Positions 41,543 through 50,793 of a DNA stretch of 51,086 nt are shown in pieces (the first letter of the stretch is position 1; each line of letters begins with the position of its first letter). The position numbers and the translations under genes are program-made. Source of the stretch: Rhodospirillaceae bacterium (GTDB taxonomy: Bacteria > Pseudomonadota > Alphaproteobacteria > UBA8366 > GCA-2717185); the NCBI GenBank assembly GCA_002717185.1, contig PBDC01000023.1, forward strand, positions 25,525-76,610, written 5' to 3'. The notes under the pieces are model-generated. The model saw only the letters and a list, made by a program, of their open reading frames with translations, had not been told where the DNA came from and searched no databases.

Positions 41543-43101
41543 TCGTTTGTGCAGAGATGGGCCAAGGTCATTGAAGCAGCCTCCCGCACGACTTTGGTTT
41601 CGTCCCTTTGACTGAGTTTGACTAGATTTGGACAGGATGCTCTGTACTTCAGGTAGCCAAGACTGAGTGCTGCTTGTCGGCGAACTTCTGGGTGAGGGTC
41701 ATCCAGGTGTTGGCGGATTTCTTGGGCCACGGCGGCATTGCCCAACCGGCCTAACACTTTTGCTGCGACCCAGCGGACTTCCGCTGTACCATCGTCTAAA
41801 AGGGCGACTACTGCTGAAGCGGAAGCGGGATCGCGCAGCACACCTAAGGCTCGCAAGGCGGTGGCGCGCAAACGAAAATCCCTATCTGATAGGACGCCGC
41901 TATTGGTAAGAAAATTTGTTGCTGCCTTTGTTCGGCTATACCCCAAGCCAACCAGTGCTGCGCGCCGTAATTCGAAAAAGCCTTCGTTCAGGCGCAAGCC
42001 AAGGGCCGATGTACGTGGCTTTTCGTGCGGTGCAGCAGCATCGAGGAATTCCCCGACAGATTTCTTCGGTTCCAGAGCGGTAAGCGCACGGATTACGGCG
42101 ACCCTTAGGCTCTGTTCTGCCAGAAACGTGGCAATAGATTGGCGGCTGAGTGGCTCTACTAAAGAGGCTGACGCTGCAGTTGCACGGCGATATAGGAGGC
42201 GAAGGGGTACAGCTGCTGAGGTGTCTTTGGCTGCTGCCAGCGCATCGACCGCAAAGAAACGTACAGCGGCGAGGTCGTCATCTAGCATCTCAATGAGCTT
42301 GGGCACGACACTACCATCTCGAATTGCCCCTAGTGCCGCTGCGACCTGAACTTTCAACATTGGTGTTTTGGTAGCGTCGAAGAGGTTTTCCAGATCACGC
42401 CGTGCTTTGGTGTTCGCAATTCTTCCCAGGGCAGTGACTATTGTTGCGCGTTCGCTATCGTTGCGTGCCACCCTTAGTGCCTCCAACAGCGGTGTAGTGG
42501 CCTCTGGTGCTGAGCTCCGGCCTAGGGCGATGATCGCTCTGCGGTGCAGGCTGGTGTTTGTTTCGCTTTCTAAAATTTCAGATAAGGCGGCAACCGCCAT
42601 AGGATGTCTAAAGGCACCGAGCGCGCTGACAATGTCGATTTGGACCAAGAGGTTTTGTTCCGTTTCCAGCGCGGTGATCAGTGGTTTCACGGCACTCTCT
42701 AACGCTAAATGGCCCAGCGAAGTGGCTGCAATACCACGTAGCTCTTCCCGTGGGTCCGTTCGAAGTACATTGATAAGTCCAGGTACAGCCCGCTGATCGC
42801 CGATCCGGGCTAACGCTTGGGCAACCTCGCTCCGCACACGGGGACGTTCGTCACTATCTCGCAGCATCTGCAGTAAGCGAGGTAACGCCGAGAGTTCACG
42901 ACGAAACCCCAAAGATCGTGCGGCTCGCAGCCGATAGCCGGGATCATCGCCGTCAAGGGTATCCAACAATACTTTTAGCGGGATACCCCAATGCTCCCAG
43001 CCATTTGCGCTGGCCGGCAAAGTTGTCACGGCACTCATCAGTAGCGCTAAAAACAACCCTCTTCCCGAGCGCAGCACGACTTTTAACGAAAAACCGGACA
43101 T
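41539..43101 (-). CDS. Secreted HEAT-repeat protein
   Basis: From ATG 43101, which has GGAAGGGAA upstream, the protein has 520 residues; the ATG at 43140 has no ribosome site. A signal peptide (about 1-33, ending ASA) sends it to the periplasm. The rest is a long array of roughly 30-residue HEAT/PBS-lyase repeats of the pattern LRAxAARALGxLxDxxAVPxLIxxL, forming a solenoid that binds other proteins. No catalytic domain is evident. It is convergent with the HupE-like gene. Regulation is not visible. Confidence 0.92.
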   Translation of the reverse strand: MSGFSLKVVLRSGRGLFLALLMSAVTTLPASANGWEHWGIPLKVLLDTLDGDDPGYRLRAARSLGFRRELSALPRLLQMLRDSDERPRVRSEVAQALARIGDQRAVPGLINVLRTDPREELRGIAATSLGHLALESAVKPLITALETEQNLLVQIDIVSALGAFRHPMAVAALSEILESETNTSLHRRAIIALGRSSAPEATTPLLEALRVARNDSERATIVTALGRIANTKARRDLENLFDATKTPMLKVQVAAALGAIRDGSVVPKLIEMLDDDLAAVRFFAVDALAAAKDTSAAVPLRLLYRRATAASASLVEPLSRQSIATFLAEQSLRVAVIRALTALEPKKSVGEFLDAAAPHEKPRTSALGLRLNEGFFELRRAALVGLGYSRTKAATNFLTNSGVLSDRDFRLRATALRALGVLRDPASASAVVALLDDGTAEVRWVAAKVLGRLGNAAVAQEIRQHLDDPHPEVRRQAALSLGYLKYRASCPNLVKLSQRDETKVVREAASMTLAHLCTND

Positions 43102-43316
43102 GACCAATTCCCTTCCGTCATTAACGAATTTTTGAGGCAATGGCCTGTCCGCAAGGTGAAAGTGACCTCTAAGTTCAATCTATGTCCGGCCTTTAACGAG
43201 AGTTGCCTCGCAGTTGTTGAAAATTTTGTAGCTGTAAAAGTTGGTGTAGAGTGCCCAGACGTAGAGCAGCAGAAAAGGACAGTTTGGCGCCGAATTCCTT
43301 CGTCTTGGATAAACCA

Positions 43317-44792
43317 CTAGTGTCCCGGTATCGCCTGTATCAATGCCGCCAAGGCGCGGCTGAGTGCCTCTTGGCTCGCTTCATGGCCGCTATAATGGCC
43401 AAGGCGAACAACTACAAGATCGTGGGAGGGAATTATCATAGTCTTCTGGCCTCCTGCACCTGCCATAAAGTAGGCGTCGCGCGGGATCGGCCATTGGCCG
43501 TCTCCGTTTAGCCAGAAGAAACCACCGTATATAGGCCTCTGATCAGCAGCCCAGGCGGGCGCGAGCGTGCTCACGAATTTCACCCAATCCTCAGGCAAAA
43601 GCCGTTCATCCTGCCAGACACCATCGTCGAGATAGAGATTGCCGAGGCGGGCCCAATCGCGAGCGCTAGCAAATTCGTAACCTTGAAGCAGAAAGTTCCC
43701 GAATGGGTCGGTTTCGAGAATTGTATCGCGCATGCCTAGCTTGTCGAACAGCACTCGTTGCGGAAATGCATGGTAATTCTCGCGCCGACCTTCGACACCA
43801 AGGCGTATCAAATAATTGGCGAGGACAGGGTCGACATTGCGGTAACGGCCAACTTGGTTAGGTGGCCATTGCTGAGCCCTCGACGCAGCATACTCGAAGG
43901 CATTAATCGAGCCGGTATAGACGTAGAGATGGTCGGGGTACCCTAGTGCCGGCACATAGTCGGGATCCTGCATCGCCCTGAACCTGAGCCCGCTCGACAT
44001 CCGCAGTATATCGGCGATCCGTATTTCCGCCCGTGGATCGCCGCCGTTCTGCCATTCCGGAATCGGCGCCGGTTGCCAGAGATCGTAGACACCCTGCTGT
44101 ATGAGCCGGCCCAGTAACGTCGCCGTCATGCTCTTGCCCATGGACCAGCTTTCCAACGGCGTATGGATGCCAATACCGTCCCTGTAACGTTCGGCTACGA
44201 TCTTACCCCGATAGGTGACGAGGAATGCCGCCGTCATGCTGCCTTCCGCGAACGCCATGTCCACGGCACTGTTTAGTTTCCCGTGATCCAGGCCGAAATC
44301 GTTCGGCTCGACGACATCGCCCATCGGCCAGGGGATCGTCTCCGGTGGTGGAAGGTCCGGCGTAACCACGCTCGGCGTAAAGAACATGTCCTCAGCACCG
44401 AGTGGCAGCGTTACAGCTCCCTGACTGGCAAAAATTTTTGCGGTTCTTGTGTCGCCATTGTCGAGCTTAACGTGGATGGCCCTGGCCTCCCTGTCCACGT
44501 CGTACCCGATAATATGTTTTCGGTCTTTATAAGGTGCTGTGAAATAACCGGTGTGTTCGGCGGCGAATTCCGGGGCCAAACCGCTCAGGAAGACATTAGA
44601 TGCCATTATCTTGGCAAAGCCGGCGCCGAAATGAGTGACAGGGTCGCCGGGCGGCAATTCGAACGTACCGCCAAGGTCAAGATGTCTGGCTCGTGATAGC
44701 AACGCTTCGGAGGCACCTTCGACGAGACTTTGACCGCCGGTGTCAAAATGCGTATCGGGGATGGGCGGGCTACTGGATTTGTTTTGTATCAT
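43317..44792 (-). CDS. Serine hydrolase of the beta-lactamase/transpeptidase-like family
   Basis: The 491-residue protein has a class C-type SxxK motif, Ser217-Met-Gly-Lys220 in ESWSMGKSMTATL, and a YRN tyrosine motif in GRYRNVDPVLANYL. C-terminal GAGGQKTMII supplies the third, HxG-like box region. Residues 1-160 form an extra domain of unknown nature in front of the hydrolase, and no signal peptide is seen. Esterase or peptidase activity is likely; true antibiotic hydrolysis is not implied. The DNA looks more GC-rich than its neighbours, which may mark horizontal transfer. Confidence 0.9.
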   Translation of the reverse strand: MIQNKSSSPPIPDTHFDTGGQSLVEGASEALLSRARHLDLGGTFELPPGDPVTHFGAGFAKIMASNVFLSGLAPEFAAEHTGYFTAPYKDRKHIIGYDVDREARAIHVKLDNGDTRTAKIFASQGAVTLPLGAEDMFFTPSVVTPDLPPPETIPWPMGDVVEPNDFGLDHGKLNSAVDMAFAEGSMTAAFLVTYRGKIVAERYRDGIGIHTPLESWSMGKSMTATLLGRLIQQGVYDLWQPAPIPEWQNGGDPRAEIRIADILRMSSGLRFRAMQDPDYVPALGYPDHLYVYTGSINAFEYAASRAQQWPPNQVGRYRNVDPVLANYLIRLGVEGRRENYHAFPQRVLFDKLGMRDTILETDPFGNFLLQGYEFASARDWARLGNLYLDDGVWQDERLLPEDWVKFVSTLAPAWAADQRPIYGGFFWLNGDGQWPIPRDAYFMAGAGGQKTMIIPSHDLVVVRLGHYSGHEASQEALSRALAALIQAIPGH

Positions 44793-45256
44793 CTTGCTCC
44801 AGAAGTACCGGGCGCAACGAAATCGTCATCGAATTACAGCGATATTAGTTCATGGAAGATACTGATCCTAGGGCTTGAGAGATATCCTTTGTTCGAGTGC
44901 ATTTCGTGATCTGGCGTTAAAGGCTAAGGCCAAAGCAGAGATGTCGCCTTCGCTACTTGCGCCCAGGTCGGAGCTGGGGGAAACAACGGAAGTGCCAAGC
45001 GCTAGGAAGCAGAAGACTGGAGCTAGCCAAACCCGGAAGTCAGGTGTCTGTCCTCGGCAAGTTTTTACCAGCACAACAAGCAAGCATGGACGCATCCATG
45101 ATGTTCAATAAGCTTTACCAGTTGACCTGAAACGCGCCCTTGAATGCAGCCCCTGCTGGAGGCATGGTTCTTGTTACCGGCTTCTGCTTCAATCTCATGA
45201 GCAATGTTATGCGAACGGCTATGGACGAGACATTTTAACAACATGGAAACCGTACT
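44793..45256. other. Intergenic region, no supported gene
   Basis: Overlapping frames on both strands near 44,870-45,110 look like antisense shadows of each other, and neither has a ribosome site or familiar product. Confidence 0.4.
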
Positions 45257-45466
45257 ATGGACTCTGATGCATCTATCGATATCGAGACGTTTGCGACGCT
45301 TGCCGCACTAAGAGGTCTTACAATCGAGAATGACGATATGCTGCGGCGCCTTTACCACGGCTATTGTTCATTGCAAGGTCTTTTGGCTCAGCTTCCGACA
45401 GAGCCTGATCCGGCTGTCGATCCGGCACTCCTGTTCCTTGGTGACAGGACGGAACTAAACGGATGA
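45257..45466 (+). CDS. AtzG-like small amidase partner
   Basis: A 69-residue acidic helical protein that overlaps the amidase start by 4 bases (ATGA). The layout, two helices then PTEPDPAVDPALLF, resembles the AtzG/DUF4089 small subunit, which like GatC forms a complex with its amidase, AtzE. It contributes no catalytic residues in that system. A direct role in stabilising the downstream amidase is inferred. Confidence 0.72.
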   Translation: MDSDASIDIETFATLAALRGLTIENDDMLRRLYHGYCSLQGLLAQLPTEPDPAVDPALLFLGDRTELNG

Positions 45467-46851
45467 CTGCTATCTATCTTGCTTCCATGGCCGAAGCTGT
45501 GCGGATGTTGCGCAGCGGTTCTATTAAACCAAGCGAATTGGTTGAATCATGCCTATCAAGAATTGAAGCGCATGACAGTAAGCTGAACGCATATATAACG
45601 ATCTGCGCTGAAGAGGCCCGTGAGGCTGCGGCATTGGCGGATCAAGACATCGAGCGATCGAACCCTCGGGGCCTGTTGCATGGGATCCCGGTTGCTCTCA
45701 AAGATATTTATGACACAGCAGGGATCCTTACGACGTGCCATTCGAAACTATTTGAGACCCGTGTGCCGGAGGACGACGGCGATGCCTGGGAGCGGCTGTC
45801 TGGCAGTGGTGCTATTCTTCTTGGTAAGACCAGCACCCACGAGTTCGCGACAGGTGGTCCATCCTTCGATTTGCCATGGCCGCCAGCACGCAATCCCTGG
45901 AACACCGAGCATGTTCCGGCTGGTTCCTCCAGTGGTTCAGGCGCAGCGGTTGCAGCCGGGATGGCCTTTTTGGCTATGGGCTCCGATACGGGTGGATCTA
46001 TTCGCAGCCCCGCCGGTGTCAATGGTTTGTCGGGCTTTAAACCGAGCTATGGTCGCTTGTCGCGACGTGGAATTTTCCCTCTTAGTTGGACGCAGGATCA
46101 TGCTGGACCGCTTGCTCGGACCACAGAAGATTGCGCGTTTGCGATGCAGGTCTTGGCGGGTCATGATTCAAAAGATCCGGCATCAGTTAATGCGTTGGTT
46201 CCGGACTTTCTGAGTGGCCTAAACCGACCGATAAAGGGCATGCGGGTCGGGTGGTGTACAAATTGGTACGAAGCTGAAGCGACTGCCAGCGTGCACAAAG
46301 CGATGACGGAGGCTGCGGAAACACTTAAAGGCTTGGGCGCGGAGATCGTGCCAATCGAACTGCCGCCTCTCGCCGATTTTCACGCCTGCGGTCGCATCAT
46401 TATTCTGTCTGAAGCGTACGCAATTCACCGGCGGTGGATAGCTTCTAATCCGGAAATGTATGGTGAGTTCTTTCGCCTGCGTACGCGCCTTGGTGCCTTT
46501 ATCAGCGGGGACCAGTATGTCGACGCATTACGTTGGCGCCGGATGCTCACCGCATCCTTGGTCGATGCGATGGCTGATGTAGAATTGGTATTAACTGCAA
46601 ATCAGAATGGACCCGCTGAGACCTTTGAAAATTCGCAGCAGGACTATCACTTCTTCGGAAAATCGTCGTTAACTATGCCTGCGAATATAAGCGGCCAGCC
46701 GGCACTGACCATTCGGGGTGGATTTGCGGAAAATGGGTTACCGTTAGGGATACAACTAATTGGTAGATCTTTCGCTGATGCGGATTTGCTGCGTGTCGGT
46801 CATCAGTTTGAGCAGGCGAGGCCGGATCTGCATTCGTGGCCAACGTTATAG
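45463..46851 (+). CDS. Amidase signature-family enzyme
   Basis: The 462-residue hydrolase has the Ser-cisSer-Lys triad at Lys80 (VALKDIYD), Ser155 (AGSSSGSG) and Ser179 (DTGGSIR), with the same spacing as known members. It cleaves amides; with the AtzG-like partner it may act on biuret-like or other small amides, though this is not proven. It is cytoplasmic. It is followed by a long gap with a strong terminator, so the two-gene unit probably ends there. Confidence 0.94.
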   Translation: MTAIYLASMAEAVRMLRSGSIKPSELVESCLSRIEAHDSKLNAYITICAEEAREAAALADQDIERSNPRGLLHGIPVALKDIYDTAGILTTCHSKLFETRVPEDDGDAWERLSGSGAILLGKTSTHEFATGGPSFDLPWPPARNPWNTEHVPAGSSSGSGAAVAAGMAFLAMGSDTGGSIRSPAGVNGLSGFKPSYGRLSRRGIFPLSWTQDHAGPLARTTEDCAFAMQVLAGHDSKDPASVNALVPDFLSGLNRPIKGMRVGWCTNWYEAEATASVHKAMTEAAETLKGLGAEIVPIELPPLADFHACGRIIILSEAYAIHRRWIASNPEMYGEFFRLRTRLGAFISGDQYVDALRWRRMLTASLVDAMADVELVLTANQNGPAETFENSQQDYHFFGKSSLTMPANISGQPALTIRGGFAENGLPLGIQLIGRSFADADLLRVGHQFEQARPDLHSWPTL

Positions 46852-47335
46852 TGGATGTCTGGCAGGCTAGAGAAAATTTGGTTTTTACCAACCAGCCTTT
46901 TATGGCTCAACCTGTCTAGATTGAAAGAAAGCCGAATTGCCTTGCTTTCGCCTCCGTCTGAAGATCCTCTCGCCTTAATTGGATCTTAGTGTTGTTCAAC
47001 GGTTGATCGGGCTTCCTCCCTCGGTCGATTGATCGTGTCCCTGGATGAGAACTGTTGATTGGCATCCCCCCAGCCAATCGGCAGTTCTCTTTTTAGTGGA
47101 TAACGAAAGCACTGCAATACGCCGTGATTAATCCACAACATGCACTGCCGTTCTCTGGCGGTAAAACGGCGACAGTAGAATCATTAGTTGGCAAAATGCT
47201 TGCAGATGAGGAGGTGCTATAGCTTCCAATCCTTTATGCTGTGTTTAGTTTCGTGGGGAAGGCTGAGAGAGGATTGCCTCGGCCCACGGTGAAGCGAGTT
47301 ACTGTGCTACCCGTAATACTTTAAGTACTGTTATT
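46852..47335. other. Intergenic region containing a terminator
   Basis: No gene is supported. It holds a strong hairpin terminator at 47047-47094 and the promoter of the permease at its right end. Confidence 0.5.
47047..47094 (+). terminator. Rho-independent terminator downstream of the amidase
   Basis: GAGAACTG pairs with CAGTTCTC, then two T-G wobbles, then GATTGGC with GCCAATC, around a 9-base loop; five T residues follow directly. This is a well-formed plus-strand terminator, about 200 bases after the amidase stop. Confidence 0.87.
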
Positions 47336-48793
47336 TTGATGATTGCTTACCTTGCTTTGCTCCCCTGCGTGGTTGCTGCAGTTGCCGTTCTAATTTTGCG
47401 ACGGAACGTGCTGACTGCCTCAATTTTAGCATTTGCAACCGCCGCAACAATTTGGGCGCTTGGCGTTTTTGCGCCGGCCACGATTGGGCAATTAGGCCGT
47501 GCGGGAATGGATACCAGCATTCTCGAATTGTTGGTTGGATTGGTTATCTTTCCGGGCATCTTGTTCGTTGAAGGGACCAATCGTGGGGGTAGTCAGCGCG
47601 CCCTTGTCCGTGCAATCGAAACTTTGAACCTCGAACCTGCAAGGAAAGTGATCCTCATCGCGGTAGGAATCGGTGTGATGATGGAATCTCTGACCGGATA
47701 CGGTGTTTCGATGTTTGTCACAGTTCCTCTTCTCCTTAAGGAGGTTAGCCGCGGAAGGGCAATCTACCTTGCGTTAATTGGCATGAGCCTGATGTCTTGG
47801 GGCGCATTATCAATCACTGCTTTGCTTGGCGCTGAATTAGCCGGTTTGGCAGCTCACGTATTGGCAAGCGAAATGCTTTTCACCAGTGGGCCTATTGCAG
47901 CGGTATTACCGTTATTCTGCCTTGTGTTTATGCCGAACGTAACGATTAAGAATGCCATTTATGCGCTAGTTTCGGGAGTTGTCCTAGTCTCAGGCATTGC
48001 AGTCTCTTCTCATTATGTTGGTGTGGAAATCGCTGGCGTTGGGGGAGGCCTCGCTGTGATAGTTTTTGTAATTTTGTCTTCGGACGGTGCGCGATCTTTC
48101 GTGAAATCAATTACTACGCCAGAGATTCGACCCTACGGGTTGCTAATTATCATGGTGGTTCTACAAAAGGCCGTGTTTCCAATATTTTCGGATGCTGGGA
48201 TCACACTTGTGGTCGAGACTGAGCGTGTCTCTTTTCACGTGCTTAACTCGCCCGGTATCCCGCTCTTCCTAGTTTTTATTTATTGTTTCTTATCTTTTCC
48301 CCCGGAAAAGCGCTTTGCTCGTGGGTATGTTGTTTTTAAACATGCCGTGACGCGATCTTGGCCTGCACTGACCAGCATTTTTGCTTTTTTGATGACGGCG
48401 AGATTACTTGTAGAGATTGAAAGTATTCAGTCCCTCGCTAATTTAGTGTCGACATATGGGCTATACTCAGCTGCCGTGTTTACGGCTGTTCTGGGTGCCA
48501 TTGGTTCCTACGTCACAGGAAGTGGCACCGCGTCAACCGCCCTATTCATGGTGAGTGCTGTGGCAACCGGTGACAGTTTAAATGCCATCCCTCTGTTTGC
48601 GAGCCTTCAACTTAGTGCCGGCGCACACGCTGGTGTAGCGTCGTTACCAATCATCGCGATACTCCTTGCAGCGTTGCCAAATGAAGAGGTTAACGACAAA
48701 AGCACAGCTGTAAGAATAGGACTGATACTCGGTACAATTTGGCTTCTATTCGTGATATTTAGTGGCGTGGCACAAATTGCAATAACCCATTAG
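47336..48793 (+). CDS. L-lactate permease (LctP)-family transporter
   Basis: The 485-residue inner-membrane protein has about twelve helices. The family text GVMMESLTGYGVS near 112-124 and GAIGSYVTGSGTASTALF near 389-406 are typical of LctP permeases, which import lactate or glycolate with protons. The substrate here is not certain. No lactate dehydrogenase is adjacent and the gene stands alone. Two Met codons open it, and no strong ribosome site is seen before the ATG 47336. Confidence 0.9.
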   Translation: MMIAYLALLPCVVAAVAVLILRRNVLTASILAFATAATIWALGVFAPATIGQLGRAGMDTSILELLVGLVIFPGILFVEGTNRGGSQRALVRAIETLNLEPARKVILIAVGIGVMMESLTGYGVSMFVTVPLLLKEVSRGRAIYLALIGMSLMSWGALSITALLGAELAGLAAHVLASEMLFTSGPIAAVLPLFCLVFMPNVTIKNAIYALVSGVVLVSGIAVSSHYVGVEIAGVGGGLAVIVFVILSSDGARSFVKSITTPEIRPYGLLIIMVVLQKAVFPIFSDAGITLVVETERVSFHVLNSPGIPLFLVFIYCFLSFPPEKRFARGYVVFKHAVTRSWPALTSIFAFLMTARLLVEIESIQSLANLVSTYGLYSAAVFTAVLGAIGSYVTGSGTASTALFMVSAVATGDSLNAIPLFASLQLSAGAHAGVASLPIIAILLAALPNEEVNDKSTAVRIGLILGTIWLLFVIFSGVAQIAITH

Positions 48794-49041
48794 GCCAAAA
48801 TTTCAGTCAGGATAATATTCTACACTTGGTTGCTAATCTTTATCCCATTGCAAAACTTGGGAACTAGTTGAAAAATTAGGTGTTCTTGCTTGCGGCTAGC
48901 GCCGCTAGAAAGGTGGAATCGCTCTTTTGGTTCTCCTTCAATAAGCATTTTCGCCTGAGTACGCGAGCCGTTGCAGGTGATTAGAAAAATTAGGGATCAA
49001 AACTCGAGCATGCATTCACTCTCAGAATCCGGTAAATGGAA

Positions 49042-50793
49042 TTATAATTCCAATCCCACGTTGCCTAATCCACTCACTACAAGTTCCAGATGGCTAGGGT
49101 CACGGAAGGGAAATATGTGAAGGACATCATCAACACTAAAATCTGGTTTCATTTCATTGATTTTAGTTAATACCCTTGCGCCACCGCTCTTATCACCTGC
49201 TAGGCCGAGCGCTGATGCGAAGACTAGGTATGCAGTCCACGGCGCAGTCGGTTGACGTATGCATTCGCGCCCCACATCTACTGCTTCGTTAATTCGATTT
49301 AAACAAACTAAACTCATAGTCTTCACCGTTTGGATAGTCCACATTACTGGGTCATGTGGGCTTAGACGGGCAGCCCGGTCGCAAGCATCAATGCTTTCCA
49401 CCAGCTGCCCATCAAACAAAAGAGCTGTACCGTGGCCTAAATATGCGTGTGCAAAATTCGGATTTAGAGAAATAGCGGCCTCGAACTCTTTTAGCGAAGC
49501 GGTAAGCTCTCGGCGCAGGTAGAGAATGCGTCCAAGCGCAAAATGAGCATCAGCATCCCGCTCATCCACCCCTACCGCTGTGCGACCTTTCTGGTATGCC
49601 TTTTCCAAGGAGGCTTCTCTGTCCGTTGTGTAGCCATGCATGAAAGCGTAGTAAATGGCATGTGTTAGGCCTGAGAGGGCAGGCGCAAAATTAGGCGCAT
49701 TTTCGCAAGAATTCTGAAATAGTCGCTGTGCGATATTATTATCGTCATGGTTGAATCGATACAGATGCCATAAACCACGCTGATAAAGTTCCCAGGCACT
49801 CAGGTTCTCGGGTGGAAGACGTTTAGCTCGTTCCCGCTCAACCTGATCTATTTCGGGTCCTATCGCAGAGACAATCGTCTCCGTAATTTCGTCTTGCAAT
49901 GCAAAGATATCGTCAAGGTTGCGGTCGTACCGTTCCGCCCAGATGTGATTACCTGTTTCGCCTTCAATCAACTGGGCTGTAACACGAACTCGGTTCCCTC
50001 CTTTGCGCACGCTACCCTCAAGGATATAGCGAACTCCAAGTTCACGCGATACGTCCCGCAAATCAGGTGATTTACCCTTGTATGCGAAGGTTGAATTTCT
50101 AGCGATCACAAAGAGGGAACGGTAACGGGAAAGGCTAGTAATAATGTCCTCCGCCATGCCATCTGCAAAAAATTCCTGTTCCGCATCACCAGACATATTT
50201 TGAAAGGGAAGGACTGCGATGGAGGGCTTGGCTGGCAAGTGGGGCTGTGGATCGCTCGCCATTGAATTATTCTCAGCAGTGGGTAGAAAAACGGCAAAAC
50301 ACCTAATGGGTCGGACTATATTTTTAACGGTGATCTCACCTAGATCTTCAAGTGTGATTTCCATACGGTCACGGACTTGATCTCGTGCGGCCCGGGAAAT
50401 GCAAATCCCTCCGGGTTCAGCTAAAGCTTCTAACCTCGAGGCAACATTGACGCCGTCGCCATAGATATCTTCGTCCTCAATGATGACATCGCCCAAATTG
50501 ATCCCGATACGGTAGATAATTTGCTTTTCGGGGGGAACCCTGCTGTTGCGTTCACGCATTGCCAATTGCACGTCGATAGCAAATTGGACCGCATCAACGA
50601 CGCTACCAAACTCTAGCAACGTGCCATCGCCCATCAATTTGACAGTGCGGCCCCGGTATTGCTCTTCCTTCGGCTTGAATAACTCTTCCCTGAGCGATTT
50701 TAAGGCTATTAGCGTTGAGACTTCATCGTCACCCATGAGGCGGGAGTACCCGACAACATCCGCAGCTAAAATTGCAGCCAGCTTCCGCTCCAC
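49042..50793 (-). CDS. Class III adenylate/guanylate cyclase with TolB-like and TPR regions
   Basis: GTG 50793, with GGGAG at 6-7 bases, gives the typical opening MERKLAAILAADVVGYSRLM and is preferred over the 50871 start. The 583-residue protein has a class III cyclase catalytic domain to about 175, with metal Asp in AADVVGYS and MGDGTLLEF, then a region PSIAVLPFQNMSGDAEQEFFADGM common to soluble TolB-like output proteins, then TPR-like repeats from about 330 (AHFALGRILYLRREL, HAYLGHGTALLFDGQ). It would make cAMP or cGMP in response to an unknown signal sensed by the C-terminal part. No membrane segment is seen. Confidence 0.93.
   Translation of the reverse strand: MERKLAAILAADVVGYSRLMGDDEVSTLIALKSLREELFKPKEEQYRGRTVKLMGDGTLLEFGSVVDAVQFAIDVQLAMRERNSRVPPEKQIIYRIGINLGDVIIEDEDIYGDGVNVASRLEALAEPGGICISRAARDQVRDRMEITLEDLGEITVKNIVRPIRCFAVFLPTAENNSMASDPQPHLPAKPSIAVLPFQNMSGDAEQEFFADGMAEDIITSLSRYRSLFVIARNSTFAYKGKSPDLRDVSRELGVRYILEGSVRKGGNRVRVTAQLIEGETGNHIWAERYDRNLDDIFALQDEITETIVSAIGPEIDQVERERAKRLPPENLSAWELYQRGLWHLYRFNHDDNNIAQRLFQNSCENAPNFAPALSGLTHAIYYAFMHGYTTDREASLEKAYQKGRTAVGVDERDADAHFALGRILYLRRELTASLKEFEAAISLNPNFAHAYLGHGTALLFDGQLVESIDACDRAARLSPHDPVMWTIQTVKTMSLVCLNRINEAVDVGRECIRQPTAPWTAYLVFASALGLAGDKSGGARVLTKINEMKPDFSVDDVLHIFPFRDPSHLELVVSGLGNVGLEL

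Noticed and set aside
41738..42796. Long plus-strand frames across the HEAT-repeat gene
   Set aside because: They are antisense to the repeat array and reflect its codon bias, giving Arg, Ser and Ala-rich text.
45620..46213. 197-residue frame inside the amidase gene
   Set aside because: Alternate frame of a gene whose catalytic triad is intact.
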